Of a stretch of 5,259 nucleotides of DNA, positions 1-5,259 are shown one piece after another (position 1 is the first letter of the stretch; each line of letters opens with the position of its first letter). The translations under genes and the position numbers were made by a program. This DNA comes from Pseudomonadota bacterium (lineage in GTDB: Bacteria; Pseudomonadota; Gammaproteobacteria; Burkholderiales; Burkholderiaceae_F). Below the pieces are notes generated by a model that did no database searches, had not been told where the DNA came from, and saw only the letters and a program-made list of their open reading frames with translations. Location of the stretch: the NCBI GenBank assembly GCA_021823635.1, contig JAKANT010000166.1:1-5259 (forward strand). Reading direction: 5' to 3'.

Positions 1-837
1 TTCGGTCGCCTGGCTCCAGCGCGGATGATCGACCTGCGGATTGACGTTCGAGTAGAAGCCGTATTCGTCCGGCGCCGCCTTCTGCCAGCTGTTCAGCGGC
101 TGCTTTTCGACGAAACGGATACGCACGATGGACTTGGCGCTCTTGAAGCCGTACTTCCACGGCACCACGATGCGCATCGGCGCGCCGTTCTGGCTCGGCA
201 GCACCTCGCCGTACAGCCCGAACGTCAATAGCGTCAGCGGGTGCATCGCTTCGTCCATCCGCAGCCCTTCGACGTACGGCCAGTCGAGGACCGGGGCGGC
301 GAGCCCCGGCATCTGCGTGCGGTCGGCCAGTGTCGTGAACTCGACGAACTTCGCGTTGCCGGTCGGCTCGACGCGCTTGATCAGCTCGGCCAGCGGATAG
401 CCGACCCACGGCACGACCGCCGACCATGCCTCCACGCAGCGCAACCGGTAGACGCGATCCTCCAACGGTGCCAGCTTCAGCAGATCGTCGATGTCGAAGG
501 TCAACGGTTTCTTTACCGCGCCATCGACGACGACCTGCCACGGCCGCGTGCGCAGCGACTTCGGTGCCAGCCGCGCCGGGTCTTCCTTGTCGGTGCCGAA
601 TTCGTAGAAGTTGCAGTAGTTCGTGATCAGCGCGTACGGGGTCGGCTTCTCCACCGTCGAAAACGGCCCCGGCTTGGCAACCAGCTTCTTTGCCGCGACC
701 GTTTGCGCGCGCGCACCGAAGGCCGTGCCGATCAAACCCGCCGCCACGGCGGCGCGCACGAACTCGCGCCTTCGCAGCCAGACGCTGCGCGGCGTGATTT
801 CAGAAGGGGGGATGGCAGGCGGACGCAGGATCAGCAT
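1..837 (-). CDS. msrP: Protein-methionine-sulfoxide reductase catalytic subunit MsrP (YedY), C-terminus off the window
   Basis: This is the N-terminal 279 codons of a periplasmic molybdopterin enzyme of the sulfite-oxidase fold that reduces methionine sulfoxide in envelope proteins. The reading frame is open to the left edge, so the last few dozen residues are missing (the E. coli protein has about 334). Visible features are a twin-arginine motif LRRREF at residues 21-26, a hydrophobic stretch at about 29-42 and a likely cleavage after ARA (residue 44), giving Tat export. A family motif NFYEFGTDK lies at 76-84. Cys134 in RCVEAWS matches the cysteine that ligates molybdenum in the family. The end includes NVNPQVDHPRWSQATE, also typical. 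The ATG at 837-835 is preceded by GGAG (846-849 on the plus strand) at 8 bases. In related genomes the heme-containing membrane partner MsrQ usually follows; that position is outside the window. Family assignment is secure; substrate and partner are from family knowledge. Confidence 0.95.
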   Translation of the reverse strand, partial: MLILRPPAIPPSEITPRSVWLRRREFVRAAVAAGLIGTAFGARAQTVAAKKLVAKPGPFSTVEKPTPYALITNYCNFYEFGTDKEDPARLAPKSLRTRPWQVVVDGAVKKPLTFDIDDLLKLAPLEDRVYRLRCVEAWSAVVPWVGYPLAELIKRVEPTGNAKFVEFTTLADRTQMPGLAAPVLDWPYVEGLRMDEAMHPLTLLTFGLYGEVLPSQNGAPMRIVVPWKYGFKSAKSIVRIRFVEKQPLNSWQKAAPDEYGFYSNVNPQVDHPRWSQATE

Positions 838-866
838 CGCGTTGGCTCCAGGCAGAAATCGGCGTT

Positions 867-878
867 CGGTCGCGACCG
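867..878. promoter_or_regulatory. 12-bp perfect palindrome in the msrP-guaC divergent spacer, possible operator
   Basis: CGGTCGCGACCG reads identically on both strands and lies 30 bases upstream of the msrP start and 106 bases upstream of guaC. Its place in a divergent promoter region fits a dimeric regulator site. In GC-rich DNA such a palindrome can also arise by chance, and no regulator can be named. Confidence 0.3.
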
Positions 879-917
879 TCGGCGCAAGCTTACGCGCCGC
901 CGCCGGTAAACTTTCGC

Positions 918-953
918 AACGCCGGATGCCCGCGTAGCACACCGGCGTTTTTT
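918..953 (+). terminator. Terminator-like hairpin with T-run in the guaC leader, possible attenuator
   Basis: AACGCCGG (918-925) and CCGGCGTT (942-949) form a perfect 8-bp stem around a 16-base loop, in which TGC (927-929) and GCA (937-939) can pair further. The right arm runs into six T residues (948-953), so the shape is that of an intrinsic terminator on the plus strand. No plus-strand gene lies upstream, because msrP is divergent; the hairpin is only 30 bases before the guaC start. It may therefore act inside the guaC leader, or stop stray antisense transcription from the msrP side. The fold is visible in the sequence; its function is inferred. Confidence 0.5.
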
Positions 954-973
954 GCGCGCCTCGATCGCGGCAC

Positions 974-979
974 GGGAGG
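974..979 (+). promoter_or_regulatory. Ribosome binding site of guaC
   Basis: GGGAGG is a strong Shine-Dalgarno match four bases before the ATG at 984. The spacing is short but workable, and it supports this start, which also gives the family's usual N-terminus. Confidence 0.75.
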
Positions 980-983
980 CCAG

Positions 984-2024
984 ATGCATATCGAGCACGA
1001 AGTGAAACTCGACTTCAAGGACGTGCTGATCCGGCCGAAGCGCTCCACGCTGACGTCGCGCTCCGAAGTCGACATTTCGCGCGAATTCACATTCAAGCAC
1101 GGCGGCGGCCCGTACAAGGGCATTCCGATCATCGCCTCCAACATGGACACGACCGGGACGTTCGAGATCGCGCGCGCGCTCGACCGCTTCGGCCTGTCCA
1201 CCGCTTTGCACAAACACTACGCAGCCGACGAGTACATCGCTTTCTTCCGCACGCTGCAACGCAAATCGGCCGCCTTTTATTCCATGGGCATCACGCGCGC
1301 CGACGAAGAGAAGTTCCGGCGCGTCAAGGAGGCCTGCGGCGACGCGCTCGTCTATGTGTGCATCGACGTGGCGAACGGCTATCACGAGAACTTCGTCGCC
1401 TTCGTGCAGCGCATCCGCGCCGCCCACCCGCAGTTGGTGATCATGGCCGGCAACGTGGTGACCGGCGAAATGACCGAGGAGCTCCTCCTTTCCGGCGCCG
1501 ACATCGTCAAGGTCGGCATCGGCCCGGGCTCGGTGTGCACGACGCGCAAGATGACCGGGGTCGGCTATCCGCAGCTGTCGGCGGTGATCGAATGCGCCGA
1601 TGCCGCGCACGGCTTGGGCGGCCACATCTGCGCCGACGGCGGCTGCACGACGCCGGGCGACGTGGCGAAGGCCTTCGGCGCGGGCGCCGATTTCGTGATG
1701 CTGGGCGGCATGTTCGCCGGACACGACGAGTCGGGCGGCGAGCTGGTCGAGCGCAACGGCGAGAAATTCAAGCGCTTCTATGGCATGAGCTCGAAGACCG
1801 CGATGGAGAAATACGCGGGCGGCGTGGCCGAATACCGCGCCGCCGAGGGCAAGGAGGTTCTGGTGCCGTACCGCGGGCCGGTGGCCGACACGGTGCAGGA
1901 AATCCTCGGCGGCGTGCGCTCGGCCTGCACGTACGTCGGTGCACGCCGGCTGAAGGAGTTCTCCAAGCGCACGACCTTCGTGCGCGTCACGCAGCAGGCG
2001 AACGAAGTCTTCGGCCGCCCCTGA
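984..2024 (+). CDS. guaC: GMP reductase
   Basis: This complete 346-residue protein is close in length and sequence to E. coli GuaC (347 residues). It converts GMP to IMP and ammonia with NADPH, returning guanine nucleotides to the common purine pool; the enzyme is cytoplasmic and a TIM barrel of the IMPDH/GMPR family. The N-terminal FKDVLIRPKRS (11-21) is typical. The catalytic loop GIGPGSVCTTR (178-188) carries the nucleophile Cys185, with Thr187 nearby. DGGCTTPGDV (218-227) fits the phosphate-binding segment, and EYRAAEGK (283-290) contains Glu288, equivalent to catalytic Glu289 of E. coli. There is no CBS-domain insertion, which, with the length, favours GMP reductase over IMP dehydrogenase. 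The gene stands alone between a divergent msrP and a convergent cytochrome gene, so it is probably monocistronic. The hairpin and T-run just upstream suggest leader control. Confidence 0.97.
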   Translation: MHIEHEVKLDFKDVLIRPKRSTLTSRSEVDISREFTFKHGGGPYKGIPIIASNMDTTGTFEIARALDRFGLSTALHKHYAADEYIAFFRTLQRKSAAFYSMGITRADEEKFRRVKEACGDALVYVCIDVANGYHENFVAFVQRIRAAHPQLVIMAGNVVTGEMTEELLLSGADIVKVGIGPGSVCTTRKMTGVGYPQLSAVIECADAAHGLGGHICADGGCTTPGDVAKAFGAGADFVMLGGMFAGHDESGGELVERNGEKFKRFYGMSSKTAMEKYAGGVAEYRAAEGKEVLVPYRGPVADTVQEILGGVRSACTYVGARRLKEFSKRTTFVRVTQQANEVFGRP

Positions 2025-2042
2025 AGAAACGCGCGCGCCGTC

Positions 2043-2675
2043 TCAGCGCAGCCCGGCCACGTAGTCGGCGATCGCCTTCATCTCGCGGTCCGACAGCCGC
2101 GCCGCAATCTGCTGCATCGCCTCGTTGTTGCGGCGCGTGCCGTCGCGGAACGCCTTGAGCTGCGCCTCGGTGTACTCGGCGTACTGTCCGCCGAGCCGCG
2201 GATACTGGCTCGGAATGCCGGCACCGCTCGGACCGTGGCAGCCCGAGCAAGCGGGCACCGCACGCTCCGGAATGCCGGCGCGATAGATGCGCTGGCCGAG
2301 CTCGAGCGTTTCCTTGTTCTTGGCCGTACCGGGCTTCAGTTTCTGCGCGGCGAAATATGCCGCGACGTTGCGCTTGTCTTCGTCGGGCAACGCCGCCGCG
2401 AAGCCTGCCATCACGGCGTTTTCGCGCAGAGCCGCCTTCGCTTTCGGCTGCACGGTGTAGTCGAGCAGCTGCTTGTACAGGTAGTCGGCGTGCTGGCCGG
2501 CGAGCTTCGGATTCATGGCGATCGCCGAGTTGCCGTCGGCGCCGTGGCACGCTGCGCAGACCTGGCCGGCGATCTGCTGGCCGCGATTGACATCGACCTT
2601 CTTGTCCTGCGCCTGTGCGCCGCCGGCCAAAGCTACACAAAGAATCGCGAGCACGCGACCCGTCGTAGACATCAT
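2043..2675 (-). CDS. Di-heme cytochrome c4, periplasmic
   Basis: This complete 210-residue protein is a two-domain c-type cytochrome of the cytochrome c4 type, which carries electrons in the periplasm, in several species towards terminal oxidases. Residues 1-22 form a signal peptide ending in AQA. The first domain has the heme motif CAACH (40-44) with GADGNS after it, and Met89 as the probable axial ligand. The second has CSGCH (143-147) and Met187. The repeats PKLAGQ (56-61) and PRLGGQ (159-164) show the internal duplication typical of c4. Two ATG codons lie in tandem; the upstream one (2675-2673) is 7 bases from a GAAGG and is preferred, the other gives one residue less. A longer open frame back to 3020 overlaps engB and would bury the signal peptide, so it is not the start. 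The gene is divergent from engB and converges with guaC. The family is secure; the exact redox partners are unknown. Confidence 0.95.
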   Translation of the reverse strand: MMSTTGRVLAILCVALAGGAQAQDKKVDVNRGQQIAGQVCAACHGADGNSAIAMNPKLAGQHADYLYKQLLDYTVQPKAKAALRENAVMAGFAAALPDEDKRNVAAYFAAQKLKPGTAKNKETLELGQRIYRAGIPERAVPACSGCHGPSGAGIPSQYPRLGGQYAEYTEAQLKAFRDGTRRNNEAMQQIAARLSDREMKAIADYVAGLR

Positions 2676-2682
2676 CGGGAAA

Positions 2683-2687
2683 CCTTC
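2683..2687 (-). promoter_or_regulatory. Ribosome binding site of the cytochrome c4 gene
   Basis: GAAGG on the minus strand lies 7 bases before the first of two tandem ATG codons and 10 before the second. It fixes the start next to the signal peptide and excludes the long upstream extension of the frame. Confidence 0.6.
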
Positions 2688-2762
2688 GTTGCTTGTTGGA
2701 ATTCGCCGCCGGCCCGCGCCCGCACCCCACGCTTCGCCACCGACCGTCTCGCCGCACGACCG

Positions 2763-2789
2763 TTGCCGGGGCGGACGGGCGCGTATTCT
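2763..2789 (+). promoter_or_regulatory. Weak candidate sigma-70 promoter for engB
   Basis: TTGCCG (2763-2768) and TATTCT (2784-2789) resemble -35 and -10 boxes but are only 15 bases apart, shorter than the optimum of about 17. They lie in the spacer between the divergent genes and would give a leader of roughly 35-40 bases for engB. The remainder of the 157-base spacer shows no convincing promoter for the cytochrome gene. Confidence 0.25.
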
Positions 2790-2832
2790 ACCTGTCACTT
2801 TCTGCGGCCCACCCGCCTGCCTCGCGCCGTCG

Positions 2833-3498
2833 ATGGACTTGTTCGAATCCGCCCGCTTCGTCGCCTCGGTCGCCGACCTGGACCGTCTGAACGACGCGCC
2901 GTTGGCGATGCTGCCCGAGGTGGCGATCGTGGGCCGCTCCAACGCCGGCAAGTCCACACTGATCAACGTGCTCGCCAACCGGCGCCAACTGGCACGCGCC
3001 AGCAAGACGCCCGGGCGCACGCAACTGCTGAACTTCTTCGAGCTGTCGGAAAAGACCGCCGCCGGCGAACGCGCGGCACGCGCCTATCTGGTCGATTTGC
3101 CGGGCTACGGCTTCGCGAAGGTGGATCCCGCCAAGCGCGCCGCTTGGGACCGGCTCGCCGGCGGCTATCTGCGCGTGCGCCGCTGCCTGGTGGGCGTCGT
3201 GCTGGTGATGGACGCGCGCCGGCCGCTGCTGCCGGTGGACGAGGCCTTGCTGCGGTGGCTGCCCGAGCGCGATCGGAATCCGCTGCGCTTGTTGCTGGTG
3301 CTGACGAAGTCCGACCAATTGCGGCGCGCCGAACGCAGCGAGGCGCTGCGCTTGGTCGAGCATCGCCTCGAGCGTCTGCCGCTACCCGCGAGCGCGCTGC
3401 TGTTCTCGGCGCTGACGCGCGAGGGTCTGGACGATCTGCGTGCGGCGCTCGTAGCGCTGCTCGCCGCGGCGCCACGGTGCGGCGCCGCGGCCCGATGA
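2833..3498 (+). CDS. engB: Ribosome biogenesis GTPase EngB (YsxC/YihA)
   Basis: This complete 221-residue protein is a TRAFAC-class GTPase needed for late assembly of the 50S ribosomal subunit. All GTPase motifs are present: G1 GRSNAGKS (34-41), the G2 region KTPGRTQ (58-64), G3 DLPG (88-91) followed by YGFAKV, G4 TKSD (158-161) and a G5-like FSAL (191-194). Length is normal for the family at about 200-220 residues, with a short alanine-rich tail. The start at 2833 gives MDLFESARF, which aligns with family N-termini such as LLHQARF. No Shine-Dalgarno sequence is visible before this ATG. A longer in-frame extension back to 2515 would overlap the cytochrome gene and looks unlike EngB. The gene is divergent from cytochrome c4, an association also seen in Pseudomonas, and is followed 155 bases later by hemB on the same strand. 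Confidence 0.96.
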   Translation: MDLFESARFVASVADLDRLNDAPLAMLPEVAIVGRSNAGKSTLINVLANRRQLARASKTPGRTQLLNFFELSEKTAAGERAARAYLVDLPGYGFAKVDPAKRAAWDRLAGGYLRVRRCLVGVVLVMDARRPLLPVDEALLRWLPERDRNPLRLLLVLTKSDQLRRAERSEALRLVEHRLERLPLPASALLFSALTREGLDDLRAALVALLAAAPRCGAAAR

Positions 3499-3506
3499 GA
3501 GAGGAC

Positions 3507-3535
3507 AAAGAAAAAGCCCCGGTACGGCCGGGGCT
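3507..3535 (-). terminator. Intrinsic terminator oriented to the minus strand, between engB and hemB
   Basis: AGCCCCGG (3515-3522) and CCGGGGCT (3528-3535) form a perfect 8-bp GC-rich stem with a 5-base loop. The A-rich stretch immediately to its left (3507-3515) becomes TTTTTCTTT after the hairpin on the minus strand, a classic terminator. On the plus strand the hairpin is followed by CAAGCC, so it is not a good terminator for engB, though it may protect the engB transcript's 3' end. GACAA (3504-3508) can also pair with TTGTC (3542-3546) to lengthen the structure. The nearest minus-strand gene that could use it is the glycosyltransferase beyond hemB. Confidence 0.65.
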
Positions 3536-3577
3536 CAAGCCTTGTCGTAAGGCGCCGCCCAGGGAGGAGGGGCGGGA

Positions 3578-3620
3578 ACGACGGTGTCGTCCGTCGATTC
3601 AGACGGCAAAATAGACGGAC
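3578..3620. repeat. Overlapping inverted repeats upstream of hemB
   Basis: ACGAC (3578-3582) pairs with GTCGT (3586-3590) over a 3-base loop. GTCCGTC (3589-3595) can pair with GACGGAC (3614-3620), while its CCGTC part can instead pair with the nearer GACGG (3602-3606). The short A/T-rich patch CAAAATA (3607-3613), a possible -10 region, lies between the arms. The alternatives exclude each other. Function is unknown. Confidence 0.3.
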
Positions 3621-3653
3621 TCCTTCGCTGCTGCCCATTGGGGAATTTCCTGC

Positions 3654-4670
3654 ATGACCGACTTTCACCCGCTCGGTGCTTACCCCGCGGTACGCATGCG
3701 CCGAATGAGGCGCGACGATTTCTCTCGTCGATTGATGCGCGAGCACCGGCTGACCGCCGACGACCTGATCTATCCGGTGTTCGTGCTCGACGGCAAGAAC
3801 AAGCGCGAGGCCGTGGGCTCGATGCCCGGCGTCGAGCGGCTCTCGGTCGATCTGCTGCTACCGGTGGCCGAGGAATGTCTGACGCTCGGCATTCCGGTGC
3901 TGGCGCTGTTTCCCGTCATCGACGGTCACCTCAAATCGCCGGACGGAAAAGAGGCGGTCAATCCGAACGGGCTGGTGCCGCGCGCGGTGCGCGCGCTGAA
4001 GGACCGCTTTCCGGAACTCGGCTTGCTGACCGATGTGGCCCTCGATCCGTACACGACCCACGGCCAGGACGGAGTGATCGACGACACGGGTTACGTGCTG
4101 AACGACGAGACCGTCGAGGTACTGAAGCAGCAGGCGCTGGTGCAGGCCGAGGCGGGGGTGGACATCGTCGCCCCGAGCGACATGATGGACGGCCGCATCG
4201 GCGCGATTCGCACGGTGCTGGAAGCAGCCGGCCACATTCACACCAGGATCATGGCGTACTCGGCCAAGTACGCCAGCGGCTTTTACGGGCCGTTTCGCGA
4301 CGCGGTCGGCTCCGCCGCCAATCTGGGCCGCGGCAACAAGGCGCAATACCAGATGGATCCGGCCAACAGCGACGAGGCGCTGTGGGAAGTGGCGCTCGAT
4401 CTGGCCGAGGGCGCCGACATGGTGATGGTCAAGCCCGGTATGCCGTACCTGGACGTCGTGCGTCGGGTGAAGGACACGTTCAAGGCGCCGACCTTTGCCT
4501 ATCAAGTGAGCGGCGAGTACTCGATGCTGATGGCGGCGATCGGCAACGGCTGGCTGGACGAGAAAAAGACGATCCTAGAAGCGCTTCTGTCCTTCAAGCG
4601 TGCAGGCGCCGACGGCGTGCTGACGTATTTCGCGCTGCGCGTGGCGCGCTGGCTGAAAGCCGGCGCGTAA
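3654..4670 (+). CDS. hemB: Delta-aminolevulinic acid dehydratase (porphobilinogen synthase)
   Basis: This complete 338-residue cytoplasmic enzyme joins two molecules of 5-aminolevulinate into porphobilinogen, the second common step of tetrapyrrole synthesis. The two Schiff-base lysines are Lys205 in MAYSAKYASGFYGPFRDA and Lys260 in MVMVKPGMPYLD. The metal-site segment at 126-139 reads TDVALDPYTTHGQD: aspartates 127, 131 and 139 stand where zinc-dependent enzymes have cysteines, so this is the zinc-independent, probably magnesium-activated Pseudomonas type. The N-terminal arm with RMRR (14-17) and the length agree with that group. The ATG at 3654 follows GGGGA (3640-3644) at 9 bases. The gene follows engB on the same strand after 155 bases containing a hairpin, so it may have its own promoter. 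It converges with the glycosyltransferase gene. The assignment is secure; the metal preference is inferred from residues. Confidence 0.97.
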   Translation: MTDFHPLGAYPAVRMRRMRRDDFSRRLMREHRLTADDLIYPVFVLDGKNKREAVGSMPGVERLSVDLLLPVAEECLTLGIPVLALFPVIDGHLKSPDGKEAVNPNGLVPRAVRALKDRFPELGLLTDVALDPYTTHGQDGVIDDTGYVLNDETVEVLKQQALVQAEAGVDIVAPSDMMDGRIGAIRTVLEAAGHIHTRIMAYSAKYASGFYGPFRDAVGSAANLGRGNKAQYQMDPANSDEALWEVALDLAEGADMVMVKPGMPYLDVVRRVKDTFKAPTFAYQVSGEYSMLMAAIGNGWLDEKKTILEALLSFKRAGADGVLTYFALRVARWLKAGA

Positions 4671-4688
4671 GGCGCGAGCCCTCGCGCC
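4671..4688. terminator. GC-rich inverted repeat directly after the hemB stop, possible bidirectional transcript-end hairpin
   Basis: GGCGCGAG and CTCGCGCC are perfect complements separated by two bases, giving a practical 7-bp stem with a GCCC loop. It begins at the base after the hemB TAA, between two convergent genes. No T-run follows on either strand, so it is at best a weak intrinsic terminator or an mRNA-stabilising hairpin. Confidence 0.35.
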
Positions 4689-4728
4689 GCCGGACGCTCG
4701 GTGAGACGGCCGCAGTCTTCGTGAGCGG

Positions 4729-4741
4729 CTCGATGATCGAG
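4729..4741. repeat. 13-base inverted repeat in the hemB-glycosyltransferase spacer
   Basis: CTCGAT (4729-4734) and ATCGAG (4736-4741) are perfect complements around one central G. It lies 6 bases from the glycosyltransferase stop codon. As RNA it would form only a 4-bp stem, and no T-run follows, so a terminator role is doubtful. Confidence 0.3.
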
Positions 4742-4746
4742 GACGA

Positions 4747-5259
4747 TCAACGGAGATGCGGACGTAGCGCAGCGGGCGATGCGCCGGCACCATCGGACGC
4801 GGCGCGGCTCACCGGCACCAGGTTTTGCAGAAACTGGCCCGTCGCGGCGCGCCACGAATAACGCTGCGCGAACGGGCGGCAGTGGCGGCGCAGCACGCTC
4901 AACGCCGCCAGCGCCGCCGCGCGCAGGTCTTCGTTCAGGCAGGCCGCGGTGGCGCCGTCGAGCACGTCGCGCGGACCGGGCACCGGATAGGCGGCGACCG
5001 GCGTGCCGCAGGCGAGCGCCTCGATCAACACCAGTCCAAAGGTATCGGTGCGGCTCGGAAACACGAACACATCGACGCTCGAATACAGTTGCGCGAGCGC
5101 GGCGCTGTCGAGCATGCCGACGAAGCGCACCTGCGGGTAGCGCGCGCGCAGGCGCGGTGCGAGCGGCCCGTCGCCGGCCACGATCTTGGAACCGGGCAAA
5201 TCGAGACGCAGGAAAGCCTCGATGTTCTTCTCCACCGCGACCCGCCCGGCGTACAGGAA
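4747..5259 (-). CDS. GT4-family glycosyltransferase, C-terminal part only
   Basis: These are the last 170 residues of a GT-B fold glycosyltransferase; the frame is open through the right edge, so the N-terminal acceptor-binding half is missing. The fragment opens with FLYAGRVAVEKNIEAF, the standard start of the donor-binding domain, where Arg6 and Lys11 are expected to contact the nucleotide-sugar phosphates. It continues with GDGP (29-32), RFVG (45-48) and PSRTDTFGLVLIEALACG (68-85). In that last motif the usual EX7E pair reads as Asp72 and Glu80. GTPVAAYPVPGPRDV (85-99) follows and is typical of the branch that includes glycolipid and SqdX-like transferases. A GTG at 5235 is not the start, since the conserved GRVAVEKN motif spans it. 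The last 30 or so residues are rich in alanine and probably not conserved. The gene converges with hemB across 76 bases. Donor, acceptor and product cannot be determined; a role in envelope glycolipid or polysaccharide synthesis is only a guess. Confidence 0.9.
   Translation of the reverse strand, partial: FLYAGRVAVEKNIEAFLRLDLPGSKIVAGDGPLAPRLRARYPQVRFVGMLDSAALAQLYSSVDVFVFPSRTDTFGLVLIEALACGTPVAAYPVPGPRDVLDGATAACLNEDLRAAALAALSVLRRHCRPFAQRYSWRAATGQFLQNLVPVSRAASDGAGASPAALRPHLR

Noticed and set aside
926..937. Three-codon open frame (ATG CCC GCG TAG) in the loop of the guaC leader hairpin
   Set aside because: There is no ribosome binding site and it is too short to carry control codons; most likely coincidence.
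831..1724. 297-codon open frame on the minus strand over guaC
   Set aside because: It is antisense to a clear guaC, shows low-complexity Arg/Ala/His-rich composition and matches no family; long shadow frames are usual in GC-rich genes.
2741..2763. Direct repeat CGACCGT at 2741-2747 and 2757-2763
   Set aside because: Seven bases in GC-rich spacer DNA with a 16-base period is weak, and no further copies or symmetry support an operator.
2785..2790. TAGAAT on the minus strand as a -10 box for the cytochrome gene
   Set aside because: No acceptable -35 element lies at the right distance upstream of it.
2515..2832. N-terminal extension of the engB frame
   Set aside because: It covers the cytochrome c4 signal-peptide region in antisense and adds sequence unlike any EngB.
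2676..3020. N-terminal extension of the cytochrome c4 frame
   Set aside because: It overlaps engB on the other strand and would place the signal peptide internally; the GAAGG and tandem ATG at 2675 explain the start.
2235..3614. 459-codon plus-strand frame across the cytochrome gene and engB
   Set aside because: It is antisense to cytochrome c4 and out of frame with engB, and is Arg/Ala-rich without any recognisable domain.
3858..4505. 215-codon minus-strand frame inside hemB
   Set aside because: It is antisense to conserved hemB sequence and has no domain or ribosome binding site that I recognise.
3584..4861. 425-codon plus-strand frame overlapping hemB
   Set aside because: It is a frame-shifted shadow of hemB with a composition dominated by Arg, Gly and Ala.

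Overview
The window looks like ordinary chromosomal DNA from a GC-rich proteobacterium, most likely a betaproteobacterium. The grounds are high G+C throughout with G/C-ending codons, a di-heme cytochrome c4 divergent from the GTPase gene engB (an arrangement familiar from beta- and gammaproteobacteria), a Pseudomonas-type zinc-independent HemB, and a Tat-exported MsrP. The genus cannot be fixed from the sequence alone. There are no tRNA or rRNA genes, insertion sequences, CRISPR arrays or phage genes.

Layout, left to right: (1) 1-837, minus strand, the N-terminal 279 codons of msrP, a periplasmic molybdoenzyme that repairs oxidised methionine; its 3' end and any msrQ partner lie beyond the left edge. 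(2) 838-983, a 146-base divergent spacer with a 12-bp perfect palindrome and, just before guaC, a terminator-like hairpin with a T-run whose left arm has an alternative upstream partner. (3) 984-2024, plus strand, guaC (GMP reductase), complete. (4) 2043-2675, minus strand, a complete di-heme cytochrome c4, convergent with guaC across 18 bases. (5) 2833-3498, plus strand, engB/ysxC, a ribosome-assembly GTPase, divergent from the cytochrome gene across 157 bases. (6) 3499-3653, a spacer holding a strong hairpin whose T-run is on the minus strand, plus overlapping inverted repeats ahead of hemB. (7) 3654-4670, plus strand, hemB (porphobilinogen synthase), complete. (8) 4671-4746, a convergent spacer with GC-rich inverted repeats. 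(9) 4747-5259, minus strand, the C-terminal 170 residues of a GT4-family glycosyltransferase whose 5' part lies beyond the right edge.

The genes do not form one pathway. HemB supplies a precursor of heme, which cytochrome c4 carries covalently, and MsrP and cytochrome c4 both work in the periplasm; these links are loose. GuaC (purine interconversion), EngB (50S subunit maturation) and the glycosyltransferase (envelope or glycolipid) are independent functions. Every gene belongs to a known family and I see no novel multigene system. The points most worth a second look are non-coding: the possible attenuator before guaC, the palindrome between msrP and guaC, and the minus-strand terminator between engB and hemB.
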